Shown here piece after piece: positions 32,337-41,885 of a stretch of 64,000 nt of DNA. The notes under the pieces are model-generated. The model was not told the origin of the DNA. It did not search any database and was given only the letters and a program-made list of their open reading frames with translations. Within the stretch, counting starts at the first letter, position 1; each line of letters begins with the position of its first letter. Source of the DNA: Ahaetulla prasina (lineage: Eukaryota; Chordata; Lepidosauria; Squamata; Colubridae); contig NC_080542.1 in the NCBI RefSeq assembly GCF_028640845.1, positions 64,307,064 to 64,371,063 of the forward strand, read 5' to 3'. The translations under genes were made by a program, and so were the position numbers.

Positions 32337-32464
32337 TGGTGTCCAAACTTGGTCTCTTTAAGACTTGTGGATTTCAGTTCCCAGAGTTCCTCAGCCAGCT
32401 TTGCTGGCTGAGGACTCTGGGAGTTGAAGTCCACAAGTCTTAAGGGACCAAGTTTGACACCCTG
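32337..32464. mobile_element. foldback hAT-type MITE (family 2) inside the hAT transposon
   Basis: A near-palindromic 128-bp element. GACTTGTGGATTTCAGTTCC and the inverse of GGGAGTTGAAGTCCACAAG form long arms around GCCAGCTTTGCTGGC. Flanks GTTAAGAT (32329-32336) and GCCAAGAT (32465-32472) agree at six of eight bases. Related copies are at 38127-38215 and 63563-63706. Confidence 0.75.
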
Positions 32465-32623
32465 GCCAAGATGAATGAATATGAAACATTTTCCCCCCTT
32501 AAATGAAGATGATATCCACATATTGTTGCTTTTTAGTAGACTGACTGTATCCATCTGTATTGTAATGTCCCAGGTTTTCAGGCCTCTGATATAGTCCTAA
32601 ATATTTACCACGAGTCATCAGAA

Positions 32624-34429
32624 ATGGCAGCACAAGAAACGCAAGATAGCAAGTGAGTGTAGAAGATTTCAAACACGGTGGGAAAATGAATATTTCTTTA
32701 AAGAAATCAACGGAAAGTGTGTCTGTTTGATTTGCAATGAAGATGTTGCCGTGATGAAAGAGTATAATGTCCGTCGGCACTATGAGACCAAGCATCAGAG
32801 CTACGCATCGTACACAGGTGCCAAACGAGCACAGAAATTCAAGCAAATGGCAGCTAGCCTGCAAGCTCAACAACAGTTTTTATTTCGTGCTAACAAAATA
32901 CAGGAAAACGCCACAGCAGCAAGCTATGAAGTCGCAAAACTTATTGCCCAGCATGGCAAACCGTTCTCAGACGGTGATTTCATAAAGCAGCGCCTCATCA
33001 AAGTCACAGAAGTAATGTGCCCGGAAAAAGTGCAGGATTTCAACAATGTGACCTTATCCAGAAATACAGTGGTGCGGAGAATCGAGGACTTGTCAGCTAA
33101 CCTGAAACTTCAGCTGAGAGAGAAAGCTTGTGCTTTTGATTTTTACTCGATAGCATGCGATGAGAGCACAGACGCCACAGACACCGCACAGCTTTTAATT
33201 TTTTTGCGGAGTCGATGATAATTTTGCTGTAACGGAGGAGCTGCTTGATATGATGAGCCTAAAAGGCACAACGACAGGTGGAAATATTTTTGACGCTGTG
33301 TCAGAGGCAGTTGAAAAGATGGGGCTTAAATGGGACAAGCTCTGTGGAGTAACAACGGATGGAGCTCCGGCCATGACGGGTGAGCGCAAAGGAATGGCAT
33401 CCATGGTGTGCGTCAAGGTAAAAGAGAGCGGAGGTGAGGCTGTTAGGATGCACTGTATAATCCACCAAGAAGCACTGTGTGCCAAGACTGTGCAGCTGGG
33501 CGATGTGATGAACACTGTTGTAAAAACTGTCAACATAATTCGAGCTAGAGGACTGTACCACAGGGAATTTCAAGCTTTCTTATCTGACGTGGATGCTGAA
33601 TACGGGGATGTACTCTACCACTCTGATGTGCGCTGGCTCAGCCGTGGCTCTGTGCTGCAGCGGTTTTATTCGCTGAGATCAGAAATCGACAATTTTTTGA
33701 AAGAGAAGGACCGACCTCTTCATGAACTGAGTGACCCTCTGTGGCTGGCAGACCTGGCATTTTTAGTTGATCTTACTCATCATCTGAATACACTGAACAA
33801 GAACCTACAAGGCAAAGAACAGCTGGTATCACACCTGTATGCGCACATGAAAGCCTTCTGTGTAAAGCTCCGCCTGTTTGAGACACAACTACGAAGCTTT
33901 AATGCTGTACACTTCCCTGCGCTGTCTGAAATCAAGTCTGCTTTTCCAAAGGCAGACCTTTCTGCTAAAAAGGAGAAATATGTTTCTGTAATTACATCTC
34001 TCGTGACAGAATTCAACCAGCGTTTTCAAGATTTTTCTGTCATTGAAAAACAAATCAAGCTGTTCTCGACCCCCTTCCTGGTGGATGCAGAAGAAGTGGA
34101 GGAGAGTCTGCAGTTAGAACTGATTGAAATGCAATGTGATGATTCTCTGAAGAGTCAACATCAGCTTCTCTCCTCCTGACTTCTATCAGAATTTGGATCA
34201 TGCCAAGTTTCCTCTGATGAGACGCCATGCAAAAAGAATGATGAGCCTGTTCGGCTCAACATACATATGTGAACAAACATTTTCTCTGTTAAATCAGAAC
34301 AAAAGCAGACTGAGATCCAGAATGACTGATAGCCATCTCTGTGAAGTCCTTCGTGTCTCAACCACCAAACTTTCTCCTGACATCCCAGCCATCCTTCAAT
34401 CCAAAGGACAGCATCACTGCTCCCACTGA
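32624..34429 (+). pseudogene. hAT transposase (Charlie/GTF2IRD2-like), two frameshifts
   Basis: Would cut and re-insert the transposon by recognising its ends. Domains in order are a BED-type zinc finger, C-x2-C-x14-H-x4-H, in CLICNEDV...HYETKH (32717-32795); the first catalytic aspartate in YSIACDESTDATD (33145-33183); after a frame change near 33210, the second in GVTTDGAPAMTG (33340-33378); a long helical middle; and after a second frame change near 34170, the C-terminal hAT dimerisation region KFPLMRRHAKRMMSLFGS...NKSRLRSRM. Frames are 32727-33218, 33250-34179 and about 34166-34429. Coding resembles the transposase ancestry of GTF2IRD2 proteins. An in-frame ATG at the 5' end was not found, so the start is uncertain or lies in a separate exon. 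Confidence 0.88.
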
Positions 34430-35175
34430 GAGCAATGTTCTTCACATTATAGGCGAGTTAGAAATACACACAGTAATCATGTGTCAATATGTCACCTCTT
34501 GTGTGTGGCCCGGGCCACACATGAATTTACTAGGCTTATATACTGTTTGTTGTCCAGCCGCATGCCTTTCTGAATAATTATATTTAAAAATATTACATTA
34601 AAAATCAACATAACACAAACACACACGTACACAAACATAGAGATACACATGCACATATATATAACTCACACACATATAGTATACTTAAGCCTAAACTGTG
34701 CATAGGGACTACCCAGACGGCTGAAAAAAGTGATTTCTGACAGGTTCTCACACTTTTGACTGGTCCTCACCTACAACTATCTTTACATTTTGCACCCTAT
34801 CTTGTAACCGTGGTGAAGAGAAGCAGTTGTGAAATGAGTGATATGGTTGTTAAAAATGCTGCAATGGGCATAAATGTGAGGATGGTCATAAGTGTGAGGA
34901 CTGGTCAAAAATTACTTTTTTTAGCCCTCTGAGTAGTTTCTATGCCCATAGCCACATCCACTCAGTCACATGAGCAGTTAGCCACGCCCACCAGTCACAT
35001 GACCACCAAGCCACACCCCAAAATAAGCCACGCCCATCCCCCCCCCCCCGGTGGCCCAGGCCTTTGCTTATTTTTCTGTATTTGGCCCTCACTCAAAAAA
35101 GTTTGGACACCCCTGGTATAGGGTGTCCTGCTTGAGCAGGAGGTTGGACTAGAAGACCTTCAAGGCCCCTTCCAG

Positions 35176-35920
35176 CTCTATTATTCTGATTCTGGTTGAA
35201 CTTCAACCATATATATATATATATGTTGAAAGACCATTAGTATTCACTAAGGAGGTTTTGGATAGTTTAATGTGTGTATGTGCTCTCCTGTGCAGTCACC
35301 AACATGTTTCAGCCAGGATGTTGAGTGTTTCGGCAACTTAAAGAGGGCAGGTTTGAAATGTTGTGGCACAGGTCATGGTTGACTGACTTGATCTGTTTCC
35401 ATTGCAAGTGTTTCCACAGCATTGTGAAAGCTGTCTAGCTTAGAAAAATTAATTAGACATTACTATTGAGAAGGTGGAGTCTCATCATAAGTTTTTATTA
35501 CTGCCAAAGCACAGGCTGGTGGCTTCCAAGAAAAACACTCCAACAGTAAATCACTCGCTTTCCTCAATAGTTAGTGGGCAAAATTTAGGCAGCGTGTCGC
35601 AGGGGAGACAAGTTGGGGCATTTGGGAAGTGCTGAGTATTGAGCTGTGTATTGAGCCTGGAGATGGTTGACCATTTCCAGGCTCAAACTACAATAGAACA
35701 ACATGATAGGCAAAGCAATCCATTTGCCTACACTCATCTCTTCCTAGCTGGTCAATTTTATTGAAGTATTGAAGTACTACATTGAAGGTCTATCCAGATT
35801 ATCTGCAGAAATGGACTACTTATGTAAACTGTCCATTAATATTTGTTTTATTTCTTTTGCAAATAAAATTAAACCATTCCTCCCCCCCAAAAAATTATCA
35901 AAGCTTTTTTTTGTTTTTTT
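35176..35920. other. no gene recognised
   Basis: Contains a short (AT)n run at 35211-35226. No recognisable coding region. Confidence 0.55.
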
Positions 35921-36172
35921 TTGTTTACATTTATACCCCGCCCTTCTCCGAAGACTCAGGGCGGCTTACAGTGTATAAGGCAATAGTCTCATTCTATTTG
36001 TATATTTTTACAAAGTCAACTTATTGCCCCCCCAACAATCTGGGTCCTCATTTTACCTACCTTATAAAGGATGGAAGGCTGAGTCAACCTTGGGCCGGGC
36101 TTGAACCTGCAGTAATTGCAGGCTTTGTGTTCTTAATAACAGGCTGTACCAGCCTGAGCTATCTGGCCCCTT
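35921..36172 (-). mobile_element. tRNA-derived SINE, full length
   Basis: On the minus strand it begins GGGGCCAGATAGCTCAGG, with a box A (TAGCTCAGGCTGG, 36149-36161) and a box B (GGTTCAAGCCC, 36097-36107) of an RNA polymerase III promoter. Next comes a core with GTAAAATGAGGACCCAG, then a tail with the CCGCCCT...AGGGCGG stem-loop (35936-35965) and a T-rich end. This is the Sauria-type SINE known from squamates. Truncated relatives are at 47030-47200 and 48876-49046. Confidence 0.85.
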
Positions 36173-36377
36173 TTGGGGATGCTCTTGTTGTAATACTAAT
36201 TTTCAGTTTTGTTTTCCTTTTGTAAACTGCTATACTTATCAATTATGAGATTTTGTGGGTTTGGGTTTTCATTTTTAGTTTTTGTTTGTTAATTTTCTAG
36301 CAGAATGACATTACATTAATTGTACAAATGTTGTAATTTCCTTTAGTTTAAAAAATATGTGTTTTTTTGTGTGAAAA

Positions 36378-36382
<5 letters not shown>

Positions 36383-36440
<58 letters not shown>
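36383..36440. repeat. (TG)n microsatellite
   Basis: About 29 uninterrupted TG repeats directly adjoining the inverted-repeat element at 36441. Confidence 0.95.
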
Positions 36441-36443
<3 letters not shown>

Positions 36444-36808
36444 GTCCTTGGTTATTCGGGTTTTCTCCTGTATAAAATTGGAAGTGTCTTGGTGACATTT
36501 CAACAAAGTGTCATTCGTCATCTTCAGGCTTCAGCTTCGTGCTTCTGGGAGCAATGTGTGATCGCAGCTGTTTCCTCCCTTTAACTGCTAGTGGGGGTTT
36601 GAACTGATTGGGTGAGAGCTTGGCTGTGGTCTGATTGGATGGGGGTTTTTTTGTGCTCTGATTGGCTGGGGTTGTGTCCTGTTTGGGTGGGGGCTTGGTT
36701 GTGCTCAGATTAGTCTGTGTTGCAGGGGGATTTGAGCTGGTGAGCTGCATGGCTGTTGTTTGGCTTCGTGTTCGTGAATAACCAATAACCCGAATAACCA
36801 AGCACCTA
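36441..36808. mobile_element. inverted-repeat element, possibly Penelope-like end
   Basis: Bounded by 22-bp inverted repeats (36441-36462 and 36787-36808) with one mismatch, containing CTTGGTTATTCGGGTT. The interior has GTGTCTTGGTGACATTTC and a CATCTTCAGGCTTCAGCTTC block that I associate with Penelope-like retroelement termini, plus repeated CTGATTGG motifs. No coding region. A DNA-transposon MITE is the alternative. Confidence 0.5.
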
Positions 36809-36916
36809 CATACAAACACCCGCAAAAACCTCAGAAAACATATATATACTATATATTATATAGTATATAGTAATATAATACACAATAATTCAAAGTTTTA
36901 AAAGCAAAAGTCCTAC

Positions 36917-37036
36917 CTCCTCTTTTGTTTAGTTTGGCAAACCCTGGCGAATAGCTATTTGATGTAGATGACAGAGAAGATGAACTGCTGAAGAAAGAAG
37001 GTGCTAAGCTGGAGACCAGAGGTTCTTCACATTTTT
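36917..37036 (-). CDS. CNTNAP2: exon of a contactin-associated protein-like gene (discoidin domain start)
   Basis: A 120-bp minus-strand exon with a pyrimidine-rich tract and CAG acceptor just upstream (37037-37060) and a GTAGGA donor just downstream (36911-36916). Both introns are phase 1. It encodes [15 protein letters not shown], a serine run, then [13 protein letters not shown]. This matches the start of the F5/8C (discoidin) domain of contactin-associated proteins, directly after the signal-peptide exon. These are neuronal cell-surface neurexin-like proteins that bind contactins and organise axonal membrane domains. The SYSPG and NKRG wording is closest to CNTNAP2 as I remember it, but CNTNAP4 or CNTNAP5 cannot be excluded, so the symbol is provisional. 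No neighbouring exon was found in the window, consistent with this gene's very large introns. Confidence 0.7.
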
Positions 37037-38118
37037 CTGAAAAACAAAAAAGCATGACATTTTATAGATTTCTACATGGTTTATTGCCTTATCACTTTTG
37101 AAAACAAAGTGGTATATTGAAAACATGATAATTAAATATCCAAGTTCCCGTAACATCTCAAATAACCAAAGTAGAATAAATAAAATCCATATAATGAATA
37201 TATTTCGTATTGTCTGAGTAATAATGAAATATCTGCTGATGGCAGTAAAATTGGATTTCATTCCAAAAATTGTATGGCTCTAATAAAGATTAATTGGAAC
37301 ATTTAAAAACTGTTAAATCTACAGTTGTGGGCTATTTGAGGGTGAAGTCTTAGAGTATGCTTGACATGAGCCAGGACAGTAATCCCACTTGTAATTAAGA
37401 CTGTGACTCATCAAAAAAAAATTTACAGCACTATCCTTCAGTTCTCTTTTGCAACAGATCAAGATCAGCTCTGGCAGCTACCATCCTTGCTTTTCTCATT
37501 TCCAAAGTTTTTGGCCCTAAAAAGTGTGCCCTGAATAAAATTCAGAAATGATTGTTCCACAAGCTTGTCTTCACATTCATGTTTTCTCATACCTCTCATC
37601 AATTTGCTGGCATAGTTGTAAGGATACAGTCAAAGGATCAGCACAGGGGAACTTGCAATTTTTCACTTGAGAGATGTACTTTCCAGATATCCTTTTCCTT
37701 AGGAAATATATAAGTCATTTCCTTCGGATTTCAATAGTTATCACTTCAGTTTCCATCCACATCTCCCATTGATGTGCATTGATCAACAAACATAACAACC
37801 CACCGAATATTAATGCTTAACATATCTAAGAATGATACTGACATATCTGCTTTGCTTTAGCTTGCACACATAGACACACAAACACACACAAATATATATT
37901 TCCATATATTTGTATATAGTATCATTTTTACAGGCCATTTTCTATAGAAGTTAATGTATATTTTTCTGAGTGATGGTTTATCTGTTTTATTAATCAATGA
38001 TATCATTAGGTCACATCAGAAGTCTTTCCTCAGGATATGACATGATACTCTTCTACCCCAGATATGGCATGCACAAGTCTTCTCCCCAGATATGATCTCG
38101 TCCTCAGATGTGACATGC
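37037..38118. other. intron, no further gene recognised
   Basis: Intron upstream of the minus-strand exon. AT-rich; nothing else recognised. Confidence 0.55.
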
Positions 38119-38126
38119 ATCTAAAG

Positions 38127-38215
38127 CAGAGGACTTCAACTCCCAGCATAGCTGCTGGAGAATTCTGGGAGTTGAAGTCCACAAGTCTTAAAGCTGCCAA
38201 GTTTGAAGACCTCTG
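38127..38215. mobile_element. foldback hAT-type MITE (family 2), perfect target duplication
   Basis: An 89-bp palindromic element. Its GGACTTCAACTCCCAG arm pairs with CTGGGAGTTGAAGTCC; its ends are CAGAGG and CCTCTG. ATCTAAAG occurs exactly on both sides (38119-38126 and 38216-38223). Confidence 0.88.
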
Positions 38216-38223
38216 ATCTAAAG

Positions 38224-39009
38224 TGATGCAGCACTCACAAGGTCATAATACTAAACTCATATGACATATTGAATCTAACTATCAAGAAAGGTTTGATCAG
38301 GATTTAAAAAATCATAACTCTAAATAGATATGATATGCAATCTTAACCTCATCAAGAAAATGCATTGTGCATTGTAAAAATCATAGCCTAATGATTTTTA
38401 TTTTTGTGAATGCTGTAATGTACATTATGGCATGGAGGAAAGTGTTATTCATGCCCCATCCAGCACAGCCTGATGATGTTATTTACAATGAAAATTGATA
38501 ATGTAACTGATTAAAGAGATAAACTGTTTATAAAAAAGGAATATGCTCTTACTTTTATTGCATTTAAAAAGCAACTATTTATATTATTTCCATACTTTCT
38601 TTACACACTTCAGCAGTTCTTTGGTGTCCTGTGAATCGGAATGACAGTGTCATGTCTACCTTGCATGATCCAAGATTTAGGGAAATAACCAATTTACACC
38701 CTATTAATCACTGCGGATGCAGCAAGAAATGACTTTGCAGAGCCTAATCTGCTTTTGCAATAATCTGTATAATCCTTTTAATTATTTTGCTTCTATTGGC
38801 ATTAGTACAGAAAATATTGGCTCATTGTTCCTGTCTAAAAAGTTAGAGGGAAAAGTTTAAAAATCCATTTTTTGTTGAAGAGACTGTGTACAATAAAATG
38901 TAGTTTATGTTAGGTAAAACTTTTAAGGAAAATTAACATCATTGTTTAACTTCTACTTCTTAGCTGCTTACAATTATCATATAATTCAATCCATTTATTA
39001 TGGATTACA
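38224..39009. other. no gene recognised
   Basis: AT-rich sequence; nothing recognised. Confidence 0.55.
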
Positions 39010-39580
39010 AATGCTTAACATGGAATTTAAATGGACCTAATGCTCTTTAAAAATTAACAAAAAAATCATTATTTGAAAAAATAAATTTGCTTACAAGAAA
39101 CGCATATAGAAAAAAGGATATAAATATTTGACAAGACTGGAGCTGTTTTGCATATAAACCCCCAACTTCTATTGACTGATGAAATGGTAGATATGTTGGG
39201 ATGGAAATTAATTTCTATGGGGTTAAAAATCTGATATTTGGATTGTATACCTTAAATAAGGATAAAGAAATGTTCTATAACGGATTTATAGAAAGCCTAA
39301 TGGGCTTTTCTCATGAAAATTAGTGTTGCATGGGAGATTGGAATAATCCTTCCACAAGTAGACAGAACTTTTAAGAAAAATATTAAAATTATGCAAGATA
39401 AACAAAAAAAATAATTATTAGGTAGAAAATGTAGAGCTTGTTGATGCATAAAAATAGCAAATGCAAAAGAATGTACTTATTTTTCTGAAAGAATAGATCT
39501 TTTTCAAGAATGGATATTATTTGGATTTTCTTCAATAAAAGGTGACAAGCAAATTTTTATCCTTGATGCTAACATATAAT
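39010..39580 (+). pseudogene. L1 ORF2 endonuclease remnant
   Basis: Broken plus-strand frames resemble the AP-type endonuclease of L1 ORF2, which nicks the target DNA: TWNLNGPNAL at about 39017-39046, a CLQET-like region shortly after, and near 39440-39510 a VDAxKIANAKECTYFSERID pattern that corresponds to the family's DxWR...YTFFS...SRID region. Many stops and indels. The 3' side fades into unassigned sequence by 39600. Confidence 0.6.
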
Positions 39581-40149
39581 TCATTCCTGTGAGCTTTCCT
39601 CTTAACTGTTAATCTCAATTCCTAGTAGTTCTAATTCTCATATAATTGTCAATCCTAACGATCTCATAAATCAAATGAAATTGAAATAAATATTAAATAA
39701 ATTTTACAAATATTAAATTAGATTAGATTAATTAATTAGATTTCTAGACCGCCCTTCTCCCGAAATAAAATTGCAGTGATGATTCATTACATTTTAGCTT
39801 TTATAAATAACATTGAGACTTTATTTTAAAAAGGAATCTTGTTGATTTTGATTTATGTTTTAGCTATTGAGAACAAAACTGGAGAAGTGGAAAAGCAATT
39901 TTGCCAACAAGAACAAAAGGAATAATGAGTCAAAAGACATTATACAAGTTTCATTTACAAAATGTTCTGAAGGATATTTATTCCTTTACTTGTCATAAAA
40001 ATAGTTCAGAAAAACTGGACAATTATATTGAACAAATCTCAATATAACTTTTCTTGTAAAGGAAGCTTTAACAGTTTATTTTTATGGAAATTTTCTCCAT
40101 TTCCATATTATTTGGTTATAGAATTACCAGTGTTAGTTGATTTATTGTT
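39581..40149. other. no gene; short SINE tail fragment
   Basis: TAGACCGCCCTTCTCCCGAA at 39745-39764, next to a TTAGATTAGATTAATTAATT run, is a short fragment of the shared SINE/L2 tail on the minus strand. The rest, including a possible L1 continuation, is unassigned. Confidence 0.5.
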
Positions 40150-40212
<63 letters not shown>

Positions 40213-40280
40213 ATAGATAGATAGATAGATAGGTATAGATATATAGATATATAGATGGAGGGAGGGAGGGAGGGAGAGAG
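40150..40280. repeat. (GATA)n, (GA)n and (GGGA)n microsatellites
   Basis: About twelve GATA units (40150-40197), a GA run, further GATA units, then GGAGGGAGGGAG up to an ATTT-rich L2 tail. A compound microsatellite attached to the 3' end of an L2 copy. Confidence 0.95.
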
Positions 40281-40282
40281 TT

Positions 40283-40712
40283 TATTTATTATTTATTTAT
40301 TTATTAAACTTATATACCGCACCATCTCCCATAGGACTCAGGGCGGTTCACAGGCATATTAAAACAATATAAAACAATATAATAAATAAGCATTTAAAAC
40401 CCAGATTAAAACTAAATATTATCAAAGCCTGATCACTAAAACAATAAGAACCAATAAAACCCCCATTAAAATTTGGTTAAAACATTTTGTTCTTAGGCTA
40501 GTCCCGCACGCTGAAATAATAGAGTCTTCAGTTCACGTCTGAAGGTCCGGAGGTCAGGGAGTTGTCGTAGTCCAGGAGGAAGCTCATTCCACAGGGCTGG
40601 TGCCACCACAGAGAAGGCCCTCCCCCTGGGGGTCGCCAACCTGCATTGTTTGGTCGACGGCACCCTGAGGAGGGCCACTCTGTGGGAGCGCACAGGTCGT
40701 TGGGAGGCAATC
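40283..40712 (-). mobile_element. L2-type LINE 3' end
   Basis: Minus-strand copy of the same L2 terminus as at 11925-12376: RAFSVVAPALWNELPPGLRQLPD and FRRELKTLLFQ near 40500-40620, then the 3' UTR and the stem-loop tail near 40312-40345. Confidence 0.85.
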
Positions 40713-40726
40713 CTTAATTATTTATT

Positions 40727-40937
40727 AAGAGTCGTGGTGGTGCAGCGGTTAGAGTGCAGTACTGCAGCTTACTTCTGCTGACTGCTGATAGTCCCACTGG
40801 CTTAAGGTCGACTCAGCCTTCCATCCTTCTGAGGTTTTTAAAATGAGGACTCAGATTTTTGGGGGCAATATGCGGTATACCACTTAGAGCACTGTAAAGC
40901 GATATATAAGTCTAAGTGCTATTGCTATTACAGTCAT
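40727..40937 (+). mobile_element. tRNA-derived SINE, second subfamily, box B deleted
   Basis: Begins GAGTCGTGGTGGTGCAGCGG (box A region), with TGCAGTACTGCAG and CTGCTGACTGCTG. The box B region is missing. The core (GACTCAGCCTTCCATCCTTC, AAAATGAGGACTCAG) is shared with the SINE at 35921. The end differs: GTAAAGCGATATATAAGTCT then GTGCTATTGCTATTA. Confidence 0.8.
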
Positions 40938-41606
40938 AGACCAGCAAAAGACAAGAATATATTTACAATAATATTAAAAGATAATACCAGTAACAATAAT
41001 AAATAATAACATCCATAACAAAAACATACATTGCATCATACAGTTTGGATTGTGCCCATGTGTACTGGATCCACGGATAAACAGATATGTATGAGTATAA
41101 ATATAGATCTATAAATCTATAAGCAGATGGATAAGTGGATAAGTATCAGTATAAATATAGATTCTCTTAAAATTGTTCGACATACCTACAAAAAATTGGT
41201 ACAAGAAAACATCTTTAATCCTGTAACCGATTTTTTCCTTGTGGTCATTGCAGCATCACAGAATTTTGCTATGCAAGCATAGTAGCTGGGTTTGTGTCCC
41301 AGAGGAGATAATCCTCTGACCTTCCTGGTAATCTCTTTAGTAAGGAACAATAAGACATGTGTGATATCTTCTCCTTTACCACATATACATGCATACTAGG
41401 TAGAAAGGATTTCTACTGATTATTTATTTCTTCTTTTTATTTTCTGATAGTCATAAATGTGAATTGTTTTCTTTCCTTATCTATGGGTACCTGTAAGTAA
41501 TCTGATGGGGAAAATCTCAGTTAGAAAAGCTTTTTTAAAAATGTTAATTGGATTATCTATTAATATATCAAAAAATAAGATCCATAGAGGTTTTTTGTTT
41601 TTGTTT
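40938..41606. other. no gene recognised
   Basis: AT-rich, with short ATAAGTGGATAAGTATC-type repeats near 41090-41165. Confidence 0.5.
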
Positions 41607-41885
41607 TTTACTTTTAAAAGCATTTTTTCTTCGGCCGAAAAAATGCTTTAAAAGTAAAAAAAAGCCTTTGGTGATCGAGCAGCTCAGCTAAGATCATCAG
41701 GACCCTTTAAAAGCTTTTTTTTAACAACCACTGGCTGAGTTGAGTTGCCTAATTGCCAGAACCTTTAAAAAACGTGTTTTCTACAAGCTCTTAGGCCAAA
41801 GAGGTTGTTAAAAAAATCCTTTTAAAAGGTTCTGGTGATCAGGCAACTTCAGCTGGGATCGTCAGAGGAGCCTTTTAAAAGCTTT
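41607..41885. repeat. inverted-repeat-rich segment
   Basis: Contains a long hairpin: TTTTACTTTTAAAAGCATTT pairs with AAATGCTTTAAAAGTAAAA across a CTTCGGCCG centre (41612-41664). A second pair is GTTGCC...CCAGAACCTTT (41743-41769) with AAAGGTTCTGG...GGCAAC (41826-41847). Similar GAGTTGCCTGATCATC sequence resumes at 42890 on the far side of the L2 copy, so the L2 inserted into this repeat. Confidence 0.65.

Larger units (their letters stand above)
31189..35115 (+). mobile_element. hAT (Charlie-like) DNA transposon, complete, 3927 bp
   Basis: Terminal inverted repeats of 16 bp, CAGGGGTGTCCAAACT at the left and AGTTTGGACACCCCTG at the right, are perfect. GTATAGGG flanks both sides exactly (31181-31188 and 35116-35123) within CR1 sequence. 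Inside are a GC-rich minisatellite (31319-32300), a foldback MITE (32337-32464), a transposase gene (about 32624-34429) and a 3' region with short decayed repeats. The clean ends and duplication show it arrived by cut-and-paste after the CR1. Confidence 0.92.
29283..35175 (+). mobile_element. CR1 LINE, split into five pieces by later insertions
   Basis: Pieces at 29283-29347, 29731-29927, 30534-30596, 30869-31188 and 35116-35175 read in order as the CR1 reverse transcriptase C-terminus and 3' UTR. Markers are the block before the MITE (CGTGAAGTATTACTACTA), [18 protein letters not shown] sequence at 29815-29860, GAACAGCTTGCCTCCAGAA at 30988 and the TGGACTAGAAGACCT tail at 31099. A second CR1 3' end follows (31147-31188 and 35116-35175), closing with the CTATTATTCTGATTCTG terminal repeat. 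The insertions are a TA-flanked MITE, two LINE-A copies and a hAT transposon. Confidence 0.8.

Noticed and set aside
35921..36172. A functional tRNA gene
   Set aside because: Box A and box B are present, but they are followed by a SINE core and LINE-type tail, and the same unit recurs elsewhere without its head.
36441..36560. A hammerhead ribozyme in the Penelope-like element
   Set aside because: The expected conserved core could not be placed: the minus strand has CTGAAGATGA rather than the CTGATGA core, so the claim is not supported.
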